A stretch of DNA of 64,000 bases. It comes from Hymenobacter perfusus (GTDB taxonomy: Bacteria; Bacteroidota; Bacteroidia; Cytophagales; Hymenobacteraceae). The stretch spans positions 1-64,000 of the forward strand of contig NZ_RWIU01000008.1 in the NCBI RefSeq assembly GCF_003944765.1, in the 5' to 3' direction. Positions 52,793 to 61,779 of this stretch are shown here, piece by piece; position 1 is the first letter of the stretch, and every line of letters starts with the position of its first letter. The translations under genes and the position numbers were made by a program. The notes under the pieces are model-generated. The model had not been told where the DNA came from, did not search any database, and was given only the letters and a program-made list of their open reading frames with translations.

Positions 52793-54091
52793 ATGTCCAC
52801 GTCTCCTGCCCGCTATTCTCGTAGCATTGATTGGGTCACGGTGCTCATCTACCTGCTGATGGTAGGCGTGGGCTGGCTGAACGTGTACGCGGCCAGCTAC
52901 TCGCCCGACGCGCCGGACAATGCCCTCAGCAGCTTAGGCTTTCAGGAGCTAATGGCCTTCAACTGGTTCAAGCAGATTCTGTGGATCGGGACGGCCGTGG
53001 TGCTCATCGTGGTGCTGGTCGTCATTGATTCCAAGGCCTACGATACGTTTGCCTTCGTGCTCTACGGGGCCATGATTCTGCTGCTGATCATCACCCCGTT
53101 TATTGCCCGGCCCATTGCCGGCTCCCGCTCCTGGCTGGAGCTGGGGCCGGTACGCCTGCAACCGGCCGAGTTTGCCAAGTTTATTACCGCCCTGGCGGTG
53201 TCGCGCTACATGGCCGGCATCAACCTGCGGCAGCAGAATTTCCGCGACCAACTGGTGCTGGCTGGCCTCACGCTGCTGCCCCCTTTGCTCATCATTGCCG
53301 CCAACGAAACCGGGCAGGCGCTGGTGTTCGGAGCGTTTCTGCTGGCGTACTTCCGGGAAGGCATGTCGCCTTTGATTCTGCTGATTCTGGCCGCCGCCGG
53401 GGCCATTCTCATTCTGGCCCTGCTGGTGCCCAAGCTGTGGCTGGTGGGGGCGTTTACTTTGGTTCTGGTGGTGGTTTTTGCCTTCAACTCCAAGCTCTGG
53501 CGGCATCATTTGCCTTTGTCGCTGGGCGTGTGGGCGGTGGTAATCGGGATGGTGTTCGGGGTGGATTTCTTCTTCAACAACGTGCTGCAGCCCCACCAGC
53601 GCAAGCGCATTGAAATCCTCATCAACCCCTCCGCCGACCCATTAGGCGTGGGCTGGAACGTTACGCAGTCGAAAATTGCCATTGGTTCGGGTGGTTTTGC
53701 CGGCAAAGGTTTCCTGCAGGGCACCCAGACCAAGTTCGACTTTGTGCCGGAGCAAAGCACCGATTTCATCTTCTGCACCGTGGGCGAGGAGTGGGGCTGG
53801 GCCGGTACCATGGTGACCATCATCCTGTTCATGACGCTGCTGGGCCGCGTTGTGTACGTGGCCGAGCGGCAGAAATCGGTGTTCGGGCGCACGTATGGCT
53901 ACTGCGTAGCCAGTATTATCTTCTTTCACTTCTGCGTGAACATTGGCATGACCATCGGGCTGGCTCCGGTGGTGGGCATTCCGCTGCCGTTTTTCAGCTA
54001 CGGCGGCTCCTCGCTCTGGTCGTTCACCACCCTGCTGTTCATCCTTCTCGCCATCGACGCCTACCGCAAACAGGATCTGGAGCGGTATTAG
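52793..54091 (+). CDS. rodA: Rod shape-determining protein RodA (SEDS glycosyltransferase)
   Basis: A 432-residue SEDS-family peptidoglycan polymerase with about ten membrane helices. Family landmarks are GSRSWLELGPVRLQPAEFAKF (about 108-128), the catalytic loop region NVTQSKIAIGSGGFAGKGFLQGTQTKFDFVPEQSTDFIFCTVGEEWG with the key Asp in STDFIF, and the C-terminal GIPLPFFSYGGSSL. It works as a pair with the PBP2 encoded 41 bp upstream. An inverted repeat follows directly after the stop. Confidence 0.95.
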   Translation: MSTSPARYSRSIDWVTVLIYLLMVGVGWLNVYAASYSPDAPDNALSSLGFQELMAFNWFKQILWIGTAVVLIVVLVVIDSKAYDTFAFVLYGAMILLLIITPFIARPIAGSRSWLELGPVRLQPAEFAKFITALAVSRYMAGINLRQQNFRDQLVLAGLTLLPPLLIIAANETGQALVFGAFLLAYFREGMSPLILLILAAAGAILILALLVPKLWLVGAFTLVLVVVFAFNSKLWRHHLPLSLGVWAVVIGMVFGVDFFFNNVLQPHQRKRIEILINPSADPLGVGWNVTQSKIAIGSGGFAGKGFLQGTQTKFDFVPEQSTDFIFCTVGEEWGWAGTMVTIILFMTLLGRVVYVAERQKSVFGRTYGYCVASIIFFHFCVNIGMTIGLAPVVGIPLPFFSYGGSSLWSFTTLLFILLAIDAYRKQDLERY

Positions 54092-54155
54092 GGGTAAATT
54101 GTTGGACCGTTGGATGAGAGACTATCCAGCAGTTCACCCATCCAACAATTTACCC
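54092..54155. repeat. 15-bp inverted repeat after rodA
   Basis: Arms 54092-54106 and 54141-54155 are perfect complements. A second, nested pair (GTTGGATG near 54109 and CATCCAAC at 54139 and 54164) makes it compound, built of repeated CATCCAAC units. There is no T-run, and the next gene starts 23 bp later. Confidence 0.75.
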
Positions 54156-54178
54156 ATTTAACCATCCAACGAAGTAGC

Positions 54179-55576
54179 ATGACAGTTGACAGCAACCCGG
54201 CACGGCAGAAGCAACCGCGCATTCCGGGCTGGGTGTGGGCCGGGCTGGTACTGTTGCATCTGCTGGCGTTGGGGTGGCAAGCGTGCCATAACACGTACCT
54301 GTTCCCCGATTCGGACCGATACGTGCAGGCGGCCCGTAACCTGCGGGAGGCGGGGGTATTGTACGCGCTGCCGCTGCAGCAGCCGCTGGAGTTGCAGGAA
54401 TACAGCATCCGGCCGCCCGGCTACCCGGTGTTCCTGCTGCTGACCGGCGGGGCCGGGGCAAACTTCCCCTGGCTGACGCTGCTACTGCAAAACCTGCTGA
54501 GCCTGCTGAATCTGGGGCTGGCCCTGCGGTGGCTGGTGCGCCTGAGGGGCGGTTTACGGCCCCGGCAGTGGCTGTTGGTGCTGGTCCTGGCCGCTACCGG
54601 GCCAGGACAGTTCATTTACGCCAACCTGCTGATGAGCGAGATGCTGCTGCAAACGGCCGTGGTGGTCTTGTGGCTGAGCCTGACGGCGTGCTTCACCCGC
54701 AACTGGCCGCTGCGGTGGTGGTGGGCAGCCGTGGGGGCTACGGCCGTGGGACTGCTCAACAAGCCGGTGTTTTTGCCCTTAGTGGTGGTGGTACTGGCCC
54801 TGGGGATAATAGCCAGCTGGCGGCAGCGGCGGCCGGCCCTGGTCCTGGTCGGGGCGGTGCCGCTACTGGTAGCCGGCCTCTGGATGGCGCGTAATGAGGC
54901 CCGCACGGGCTACTTTCATTTCTCCAGCATTGCCGAAATCAACCTGCTGCGCTACAACGTGCGCGGGGTATTGCAGGCTACGGAGGGCCCGGCAGCCGCC
55001 GAAAAATTCGTGCGGGGCACGCTCAGCGCGGCGGCGCGGCGGCCCACCTTCGCAACCCAGCAGCAATACGTGCAGCGGGCCGGGGCCAGTGCGCTGCAAC
55101 GGCACCCAGTGGCGTACGCGGCCCAGCACCTGCGCGGAATGCTCACGTTCTTCCTCGACCCCGGCCGGTTCGATGTCGTGCATTTCCTGGACCTGGACCC
55201 AACGCCCGGGCCGGGTTTGCTGCAACTCGCCAATCAGCGAAGCCCCGGGGCGGTATTGAGCTACCTGAGCCGGTTGCCGCTGGGCCTGCTGGCTGGGCTG
55301 GCCGGGCTGCTACTGGCCAACGTGGTGCGCCTCGGGCTGCTGATTCGCTTCGGGCTAAACAACCGCTACCCGGCAGCGGCGCGACTGGTTCTGCTGGGCT
55401 TGGTGCTGTATGTGGCTTTGCTGACGGGGCCACTGGGCGCGGCGCGTTTCGTGGTGCCGGTACTGCCGCTGTTGCTGGCCGCCGCCGGGGCCGGGGCCGG
55501 CCTCAAGGCCCAGGGGCCAGCGGTTCCGTTGCCGGAGCCGGCCCTAGCAGCCACGCAAACAGCGGGTCGTGGGTGA
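54179..55576 (+). CDS. Membrane glycosyltransferase-like protein (GT-C type)
   Basis: A 465-residue multipass protein with about 10-11 helices. After the first helix comes NTYLFPDSDRYVQAARNLRE and then YSIRPPGYPVFLL, the acidic loop and RPPGYP motif found in GT39/GT83-like (PMT/ArnT) transferases that use polyprenyl-phosphate sugars. No donor or acceptor can be assigned. The start at 54179 is chosen because the longer frame (54110) translates the inverted repeat. The last 74 bp overlap the convergent membrane-protein gene. Confidence 0.78.
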   Translation: MTVDSNPARQKQPRIPGWVWAGLVLLHLLALGWQACHNTYLFPDSDRYVQAARNLREAGVLYALPLQQPLELQEYSIRPPGYPVFLLLTGGAGANFPWLTLLLQNLLSLLNLGLALRWLVRLRGGLRPRQWLLVLVLAATGPGQFIYANLLMSEMLLQTAVVVLWLSLTACFTRNWPLRWWWAAVGATAVGLLNKPVFLPLVVVVLALGIIASWRQRRPALVLVGAVPLLVAGLWMARNEARTGYFHFSSIAEINLLRYNVRGVLQATEGPAAAEKFVRGTLSAAARRPTFATQQQYVQRAGASALQRHPVAYAAQHLRGMLTFFLDPGRFDVVHFLDLDPTPGPGLLQLANQRSPGAVLSYLSRLPLGLLAGLAGLLLANVVRLGLLIRFGLNNRYPAAARLVLLGLVLYVALLTGPLGAARFVVPVLPLLLAAAGAGAGLKAQGPAVPLPEPALAATQTAGRG

Positions 55577-56570
55577 GGATGAGGGCGGCGGCCACGGCAA
55601 AAACCGGCGCTGCTAGGTAGCCCATCCGGCCCAGGTCACCCGACAGCAGCATGTGCACCGCCACGGCCGCCACAAACCAGCCAGCGGGCCGGCCCAGAGC
55701 TGGCAGCCAGTTGCGGCGGGCCGCCGCGTGCCGCAACCCGGCCAGCAGCAGCCAGCTGAAAATCCCAAAAATGCTGAAGATTTCCCCGGCTCCCTTTACG
55801 GAAAATAGCCGTCGGAGCGAGTACGTGAGGTTTTCTATATGGGCAAAGGCATTTTGTACGCTCTCGGCCGGCGGCGCACCCAGCCGGGCATCCAGCCAGA
55901 GCCGAATGGCCAGGGCCGCACCGCCGCCCACCGCCAGCCAGGCCAGCTGCGCCGGCCAGCGTACCGCCCCCCGGCCGTACCACAGTAGCCACGGCACCAG
56001 AAATACAAACGACTCCTTGGCCTGAAACCCCAGCAGCAGCGCCGCTACCACTGCCGGCCCTGAGTTGCTCCGGGCCCCGTAAAATGCCAGCCCCATCACC
56101 AGCAGATACAGGCTGTCGACCAGCGGCAAGCCCGCCGTGTACATCGCCCACCGGCTCACGAGCACGGCCGCCACCGCTAGTGCCGCCGCCGCCGGTGAGG
56201 CCCCGTACAGCAGGCAGCACCGGAACAGCAGCACCCCCAAACCCGCCAGTAGCAGGCTGTTTACTACGTAGAAGCTCAGCCGCAGCGGCCACTCACTGGC
56301 GGCCCGCAGCGGCCAGATCCGGGCGTACACCTGCTCCAGCGGCCACGCCACCACGGCCGCTGTTGCCGGCACCAGTACCCGGTAGCGCCGCGTAATGTTG
56401 ACACCTTCGAACTCGCCCCGGGCCATATGTAGGTAGCTGCGCGTATCAAGGGAGTGGGAAAAATCATAATGCACGTACATGGTATAGCCCGGGCCGGCCA
56501 CCAGCCCCAGGGCCAGCAGGTACACAAGCAGCCACCGGGGCCAGCGCAGGGAAAGGTCAGGAGAGGGCAT
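55503..56570 (-). CDS. Multipass membrane protein of unknown function
   Basis: A 355-residue protein with about nine hydrophobic helices. An early acidic/aromatic loop (YTMYVHYDFSHSLDTRSYLHMARGEFEGVNITRRYRVLVP) resembles the first periplasmic loop of GT-C-type membrane glycosyltransferases, but no diagnostic motif follows, so the assignment stays open. It overlaps the 3' end of the GT-C-like gene by 74 bp on the opposite strand. Both genes have good codon use in the overlap, though one C-terminus (Pro/Ala-rich in each) may simply be unconserved. Confidence 0.7.
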   Translation of the reverse strand: MPSPDLSLRWPRWLLVYLLALGLVAGPGYTMYVHYDFSHSLDTRSYLHMARGEFEGVNITRRYRVLVPATAAVVAWPLEQVYARIWPLRAASEWPLRLSFYVVNSLLLAGLGVLLFRCCLLYGASPAAAALAVAAVLVSRWAMYTAGLPLVDSLYLLVMGLAFYGARSNSGPAVVAALLLGFQAKESFVFLVPWLLWYGRGAVRWPAQLAWLAVGGGAALAIRLWLDARLGAPPAESVQNAFAHIENLTYSLRRLFSVKGAGEIFSIFGIFSWLLLAGLRHAAARRNWLPALGRPAGWFVAAVAVHMLLSGDLGRMGYLAAPVFAVAAALILTHDPLFAWLLGPAPATEPLAPGP

Positions 56571-56700
56571 GGCTGCAAAGTAACCACCCGAAAACCGGAA
56601 ACCGACTGGTTGGTGCCAACCCAGCCGCCAGCCTTCAGGCCGGAGCGAGGCTTTGCTAGCTGTTGTTGCTATCGGAGTACCTAGCTGGTGCTAACGCAAA

Positions 56701-56731
56701 CCGGTCCGGCGGCTTATAGCCACCGGACCGG
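56701..56731 (-). terminator. Possible terminator after the Pro/Ala-rich gene
   Basis: Arms 56701-56712 and 56720-56731 pair over 12 bp with one mismatch and a 7-nt loop, about 30 bp past the minus-strand stop. The T-run after the stem is short (TTT), so a true terminator is probable but not certain. Confidence 0.55.
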
Positions 56732-56762
56732 CGCGTGAGGTCAGTGATAAATCGGCTTACGC

Positions 56763-57980
56763 TCAGCCGCCGAATTTTCGGTCGATCAGGCGCAGGAGCT
56801 TGTTAACGTGCTCTTCCTTGCGCACCCACTGGTATTTGCTGGACAGTTCCTCGTTCACGTACCGCTTGGCCGTTTCCGGGTTGGGCAGCGTGTCGAGATG
56901 CTGAATGGCGGCGTGGTACTCCATGTTCTCCCCATTGAACAGCTCATTGATGAAGCTGAACCGCTGGTTGATGGAAATAGCCTCTCGCAATGACTCTACT
57001 TTCGGCGCTTTGTCGGCCAGGGTAGCGGTGCGGTCCTGGCGCAGGGTTTCGCTCAGCGTCGGCGCGGCAGACTGCTCGGCTTTGAGCTTGGCATACAGTG
57101 GTACGGGCGTATCGGTGGCCGGCTCGGCTAAGGGGCGGCGGCTTTCAGCTGCTGGCGGGGTAGGTACCGGGGCGGCGGGGGTAGCTGGAGGCGTAGTGGG
57201 CGCGGCGGCAGGAGCAGCAGCGGCAGGTGCCGGAGTGGCTGGCCCGGATGTTGGCTCAGGCGCTGGCGTGAGCGTCGGGGTAGCAGCTGCCGGAGTGGGG
57301 GTAGCAGGTGCCGGAGTGGGGGCAGGGGCTGGCGGGATACTGGCTGGCGCGGCCTCGTACAGGTCGTCCTCGGTGAGGGCCAGCAGGCCGTTGAACTGCT
57401 CCACCACGGCCGCTACGGGCTGCATCTGGCTCTGAGCAGCCTCCTGGTGCAAACGGAAGCGGCTGACCAAGTAGTCGCGCTCCTGCTCCTGGCCGGCGGG
57501 CAGCGTGTCGAGAAAACTCTCAAACACAGGTTTGTTCACATCCAGATAGCGTAACGATTCGCGCAGTTGCTCCGGCGTGCAGGCGCTGGGTTCTCCCACC
57601 AGCTTGCGGGTGAAGGTGTCGGCCGGGTCCAGGCAGCCGGTCAGCGTATCGGTAATGGCCTCGGCCAGCAGCGGCTCGAAAGCCGGCCGGCTCAGCTTGA
57701 TGCGCCGCGACAATACGTTCATGAACTGGGTGAGAGCCTGGCGCACGTCGGCATCCTCAAAATCGAAGTAGGGGCTGCGCAGCTGGGCCATTTCGGCGGT
57801 CCACTTGCCCAGCAGCTGTTGCAGCACGAATAAGTTGACCTGTCGAATAGGCGTGAAGCGCAGCACTGCCGGCCCATCGAGGGTAGCCGTGGGGCGGGCC
57901 CCGAAGTACTGGTCGCAGAGCAGCGCCGCCAGCAGGCGGCCGTATTGTTCACGCTTGGCGTGGCTATATTTGGTTTTCAT
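56763..57980 (-). CDS. Unknown protein with long Pro/Ala/Thr linker
   Basis: A 405-residue protein with no signal peptide or membrane helix. The N-terminal helical domain (about 1-210) starts MKTKYSHAKREQYGRLLAAL and includes FYFDFEDADVRQALTQFMNVLSRRIKL-like segments. A low-complexity Pro/Ala/Thr linker spans about 212-285. The C-terminal helical domain (about 300-405) has LREAISINQRFSFINELFNGENMEYHAAIQ and ends near KLLRLIDRKFGG. The ISINQRFSFINELFNG pattern is familiar from uncharacterised Bacteroidota proteins. The two-domain, flexible-tether layout suggests a scaffold or adaptor, but no function is known. Divergent from a ferredoxin gene 34 bp away. Confidence 0.75.
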   Translation of the reverse strand: MKTKYSHAKREQYGRLLAALLCDQYFGARPTATLDGPAVLRFTPIRQVNLFVLQQLLGKWTAEMAQLRSPYFDFEDADVRQALTQFMNVLSRRIKLSRPAFEPLLAEAITDTLTGCLDPADTFTRKLVGEPSACTPEQLRESLRYLDVNKPVFESFLDTLPAGQEQERDYLVSRFRLHQEAAQSQMQPVAAVVEQFNGLLALTEDDLYEAAPASIPPAPAPTPAPATPTPAAATPTLTPAPEPTSGPATPAPAAAAPAAAPTTPPATPAAPVPTPPAAESRRPLAEPATDTPVPLYAKLKAEQSAAPTLSETLRQDRTATLADKAPKVESLREAISINQRFSFINELFNGENMEYHAAIQHLDTLPNPETAKRYVNEELSSKYQWVRKEEHVNKLLRLIDRKFGG

Positions 57981-58014
57981 CGAAAGCCTGATTCAAGCGG
58001 GCAAGTTAGGGAAA

Positions 58015-58338
58015 ATGCCCACGCTGCTAATTGAAAATCTGCCCTCCGACGCCATTTTCGTGCCTTCGGGGAGCACCCTGCTGGCTGCCCTGCAAACAGC
58101 CGGCCACGACTGGCTGCACGCCTGCGGGGCCCGGGGCCGTTGCACTACCTGCCGGGTGCAGGTGCTGTGCGGGCTCGACCTCCTAACGCCCCTTACCCCC
58201 GCCGAGTTGCGCTACCGGGAAGCGGGCCGCCTCTTGCCCGACGAGCGCCTGACCTGCCAGGCCCGTTTGCCCGAGGGCACCATAACCGCCCATGTGCCCC
58301 GCGCTACGCAGCTGCCGCATGTGCAGTACACGCAGTGA
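58015..58338 (+). CDS. 2Fe-2S ferredoxin, plant/YfaE-like
   Basis: A 107-residue electron carrier. Cluster ligands lie in HACGARGRCTTCRV (C-x5-C-x2-C) and LTCQARL. It is distinct from the ISC ferredoxin at 37919, with an Arg-rich rather than acidic surface (CGARGRCTTCRVQV). The start at 58015 follows directly on the promoter gap between it and the divergent Pro/Ala-rich gene; a longer frame from 57805 is antisense to that gene. Redox partner unknown. Confidence 0.88.
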   Translation: MPTLLIENLPSDAIFVPSGSTLLAALQTAGHDWLHACGARGRCTTCRVQVLCGLDLLTPLTPAELRYREAGRLLPDERLTCQARLPEGTITAHVPRATQLPHVQYTQ

Positions 58339-58414
58339 ATAGTTTATGCTTCTGATTGCCTGAGCTGTGCGCCCGAAGTGTGCTGGCAGATGCGGCCGGC
58401 CGGGGGTAAAGTTG

Positions 58415-58422
58415 TAACTTCG
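58415..58422 (+). promoter_or_regulatory. Possible -7 box before tdk
   Basis: TAACTTCG resembles the TACCTTCG variant seen before fdx and purH and lies 66 nt ahead of the tdk start. No -33 element is seen. Confidence 0.3.
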
Positions 58423-58487
58423 AGTACCGGTTGTGCCCGACTAAGTTGGTACCCGCTTCCAGTCTCTAATTCCCTAATTCACCGATT

Positions 58488-59114
58488 GTGTTCATTGAAC
58501 CCCGCGTTAGTACGGGCTCGGGCATTGCTCGCCGGGGCTGGATTGAAGTCGTGTGCGGCTCCATGTTTTCGGGCAAAACCGAGGAGTTGATCCGGCGGCT
58601 GAACCGGGCTAAAATTGCCCGCCAGCGGGTCGAAATTTTCAAACCCGCCCTCGATACCCGCTACCACGCCGAGGATGTAGTGTCGCACAACCAGAACAGC
58701 ATCCGCTCCACGCCCGTGCCGGTGGCCCAGGAAATGCTGCTGCTGGCCGCCGGCTGCGACGTAATCGGGGTGGATGAGGCTCAGTTCTTCGATGAGTCGC
58801 TGGTGGAGGTGTGCGTGCAGCTGGCCAACCGGGGTACCCGCGTAATTGTAGCGGGCCTCGATATGGACTTTCAGGGCCAGCCTTTCGGCCCCATGCCGGC
58901 CCTCATGGCCGTGGCTGAATTTGTAACCAAGGTGCACGCCATTTGTGTCTGCTGCGGCGAGCTGGCCTCGTACTCCTTCCGCGTCACGGCCTCCGAAGAC
59001 AAGATTCTGCTGGGCGAAACCGACGCCTACGAGGCGCGTTGCCGCTCCTGCTTTCAGGAAGGTATGAAGGAGAAGCACCCGGAGTCGGTGGTCGAGAAAG
59101 TTGCCCGCAATTAG
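58488..59114 (+). CDS. tdk: Thymidine kinase
   Basis: A 208-residue type II (TK1-like) kinase that phosphorylates thymidine in the salvage pathway. The P-loop is GSMFSGKT (24-31); the Walker B/catalytic region is GVDEAQFFDE (about 94-103); the lasso zinc site is supplied by CVCCG (about 152-156) and CRSC (about 184-187). The start is a GTG at 58488 (MFIEPRVSTGSG). Monocistronic by appearance, between a ferredoxin gene and porZ. Confidence 0.95.
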   Translation: MFIEPRVSTGSGIARRGWIEVVCGSMFSGKTEELIRRLNRAKIARQRVEIFKPALDTRYHAEDVVSHNQNSIRSTPVPVAQEMLLLAAGCDVIGVDEAQFFDESLVEVCVQLANRGTRVIVAGLDMDFQGQPFGPMPALMAVAEFVTKVHAICVCCGELASYSFRVTASEDKILLGETDAYEARCRSCFQEGMKEKHPESVVEKVARN

Positions 59115-59265
59115 CAGCCGCGTAGTCCGTCGGTAGCATCCTGCATAACATACTGCTCCGGCCTGTAATTCGGATATTCCGCAAGTGACGAGCCGATTGC
59201 CAAGCCGTGGAATCCGACAAATCGGGCTAAATCCGTGATTCGCACTAAACCCCGCCCGGCGGCGT

Positions 59266-59273
59266 TATCTTGC
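59266..59273 (+). promoter_or_regulatory. Possible -7 box before porZ
   Basis: TATCTTGC is one base pair shifted from TAnnTTTG and lies 32 nt before the porZ ATG at 59306. It supports that start over the longer frame at 59270. Confidence 0.35.
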
Positions 59274-59305
59274 CACTTCACCGCGTCTGCCGCCACTTCT
59301 TGCCG

Positions 59306-61657
59306 ATGATTCCAGTGTTACGCTTGTTCCGGGGGGCCTGCCTCGCGGCTTTTCTGCTGACTGCCACCGGGGCTACGGCCCAGTCTACCGCCGGTTACGG
59401 CGACTGGCAGCTGCACCTGCCCACCACCCAGGCCAAAGCGCTGGCCGACGTCGGTGACCGGGTGTACGTGGCGGCTGAGGATGCCTTTTTCTACTTCGAT
59501 AAGGAGCTGAACACTACGCAGCTATTATCGCGTCGAGACGGGCTCAACGACGTGGGCGTCAGCGCGCTGGCCTACGATTCGGTAACCCAGCAAGTGGTGG
59601 TGGCTTACCGCAGTGCCAACCTCGACCTGTTGCAGGCCGGCACGGGCAAAATCGTCAACCTCAACGATATTTCCCGCAAGGAAATCAACGGTGCCAAGAC
59701 TATCAACAACATCCACATCAACAGCCGCCGGGCCTATCTGGCGTGCAGTTTCGGGGTTGTTGTGGTGGATCTGGCCCGGCTGGAAATCCGGGATTCGTAC
59801 ACCAACATCGGGCCGGGTGGTACGGTGGTGCAGGTATTTGCCACAGCCGTGGCAAACGGGGTGCTGTTCGCGGCAACCTCTAACGGCCTGATGCGGGCAA
59901 ACCTCAGCGGCAACCCACTGGACTACCGTAACTGGACCACCGACCTGCCGGCCCGGGCCGGCAACCCCTACCGCACGCTGGCTGTGCAGGACGGCCGGGT
60001 GGTGGCCGGTATCAACGGCGAGCGAATGGTGGCCTACACGGCCGGTACGGGCTGGCAAACGGTAAGCGGAGCTCCCACGAATGTGCAGTTTCGCCAACTC
60101 ACCCCTTCCCGGGCCGGTTTGCTCATTACCACCAACAACAACGTAGCTGTCCTGAACCTGACCACCGGCACCACCAGCCTGGTACTGCGGCCCGCCCTGC
60201 TAATCAATCCGCAGGCGGCTTTGCGGGCCAGAGGCGGCACGTATTTCCTGGCCGATTACGCCAACGGGCTGTTGAAAACCACCGACGGGGTGCAGGCTGA
60301 ACAGTTTCTGACCAACGCGCCGGCCACGGCCCAGGCCTTCAGCGTGCTGGCTGATGGCCGCTCCGGCAAGGTGAACATTTTCACGGGCGGTTACGGCGAA
60401 AACTACCTGCAGCAGGATTTCTATCGGGGGTTCTTCGAGTATGTCGATGGCCGCTGGACCAACTTTACGCCCGCCACCCAGCCCAGTCCGGCGCAGTACC
60501 CTAATCCGAAAGACGTGGTGCGCGGCACCCGTACGCCAGATGGGACGCTGTATGTGGCCAGCTACGGCAACGGGCTGCTGGAGTGGAAAGGAGTAGGCGA
60601 CTTCCGGTTATTCAATCCGACTACGAACCTGCCCAACCCGCTACGTAGTGCTATTGCCAACCCCACTTTTACCCGCGTAACCGACCTGACCACCGATGCA
60701 GCGGGAAAAGTATGGGTGATTAACCGCCACCAGATTGTCGGGCAGCCGGGCGTATTCATCTTCGACCCGGGGGCCAATAGCTGGCAGATCATCGACTACT
60801 TCAGTGGCAGTGAGAATCTGGAGCGCCTGGTGCTGGATAACGCGGGCAACATGTGGGCCGCCGGCAGCCGCCGAAGCGGAGTAAATATTGTGGCCTACAA
60901 CCCGGAAACCAAAGCCACCCGCTATTACTCGCAGGCCTTTGGTCCCGATAATTCCTCCCTGAGCTTTGCGGATATCGTCAACGACGTGGTGAAAGACCGC
61001 ACGGGGGATATCTGGGTGGCGACTAATAGGGGGCCGGTTGTATTCAACGACCCGCTCAGTGCGTTTGAAAGTACCCTGGACCTGACTTTTCGGGTGCCGT
61101 ATGTGCGGCGCGGGGCCGGGGCCGGCTTCCCTACGCTGGTCAACGAGCGAATCCGGGCTATTGCCGTGGATGGCGGCAACCGCAAATGGTTTGGCACCGA
61201 CCGAGGGTTGTGGCTTTTCAGTGCCGACGCTGACGAAGCTCTCCAGCACTTTACCACCGACAACAGCCCGTTGCCTTCCAACCAGATTGTGGACGTGGAA
61301 GTGAACGATAAAACCGGCGAAGTATTCGTAGTGACGGATGCCGGCGTGGTGGCGTACCGTGGCGACGCCACGATAACGGAAGGTAAGCCCAGCTGCGCCA
61401 AAGTATTCCCGAACCCCGTCCGGACTGACTTTACGGGCCAAGTGGGCATTGCCGGGCTGACCAACAATGCGCCCGTCAAAATAACGGACGTAACCGGCAA
61501 GCTCGTGTACCAGACCACTGCCAATGGCGGTACCGTTACCTGGAACCTGACCGACTACAACGGCCGCCGGGTGCAGTCGGGGGTATATTTGGTGATGTCT
61601 TCGGATGCTGACGGTAAGAATGGCTGTGTGAGCAAAGTTGCCGTAGTAGAACGGTAG
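59306..61657 (+). CDS. porZ: Type IX secretion system protein PorZ
   Basis: A 783-residue surface protein of the PorU/PorV/PorZ attachment complex, which presents anionic LPS to the sortase. The start at 59306 gives a signal peptide (cut near TATGATAQ). Two seven-bladed propellers occupy most of the protein; recognisable blades include RVYVAAEDAFFYFDKELN, FAATSNGLMRANLSG, DLTTDAAGKVWVINRHQIVG and AIAVDGGNRKWFGTDRGLWLF. The C-terminal sorting domain (KVFPNPVRTDFTGQV to SGVYLVMSS, about 703-783) is retained in PorZ. recO lies 122 bp downstream, a linkage common in the phylum. Confidence 0.92.
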   Translation: MIPVLRLFRGACLAAFLLTATGATAQSTAGYGDWQLHLPTTQAKALADVGDRVYVAAEDAFFYFDKELNTTQLLSRRDGLNDVGVSALAYDSVTQQVVVAYRSANLDLLQAGTGKIVNLNDISRKEINGAKTINNIHINSRRAYLACSFGVVVVDLARLEIRDSYTNIGPGGTVVQVFATAVANGVLFAATSNGLMRANLSGNPLDYRNWTTDLPARAGNPYRTLAVQDGRVVAGINGERMVAYTAGTGWQTVSGAPTNVQFRQLTPSRAGLLITTNNNVAVLNLTTGTTSLVLRPALLINPQAALRARGGTYFLADYANGLLKTTDGVQAEQFLTNAPATAQAFSVLADGRSGKVNIFTGGYGENYLQQDFYRGFFEYVDGRWTNFTPATQPSPAQYPNPKDVVRGTRTPDGTLYVASYGNGLLEWKGVGDFRLFNPTTNLPNPLRSAIANPTFTRVTDLTTDAAGKVWVINRHQIVGQPGVFIFDPGANSWQIIDYFSGSENLERLVLDNAGNMWAAGSRRSGVNIVAYNPETKATRYYSQAFGPDNSSLSFADIVNDVVKDRTGDIWVATNRGPVVFNDPLSAFESTLDLTFRVPYVRRGAGAGFPTLVNERIRAIAVDGGNRKWFGTDRGLWLFSADADEALQHFTTDNSPLPSNQIVDVEVNDKTGEVFVVTDAGVVAYRGDATITEGKPSCAKVFPNPVRTDFTGQVGIAGLTNNAPVKITDVTGKLVYQTTANGGTVTWNLTDYNGRRVQSGVYLVMSSDADGKNGCVSKVAVVER

Positions 61658-61779
61658 AAGGAAAGCGAATTAAACGGCTGGATAGGCTGTTAAATAGCGG
61701 ATTTCTTCCCGTAGCAGTACTGGGCTGCCGGTTGTATTAGCCGGGTTACTGCTTTCATTTCTGATTCAACTTACTTTCT

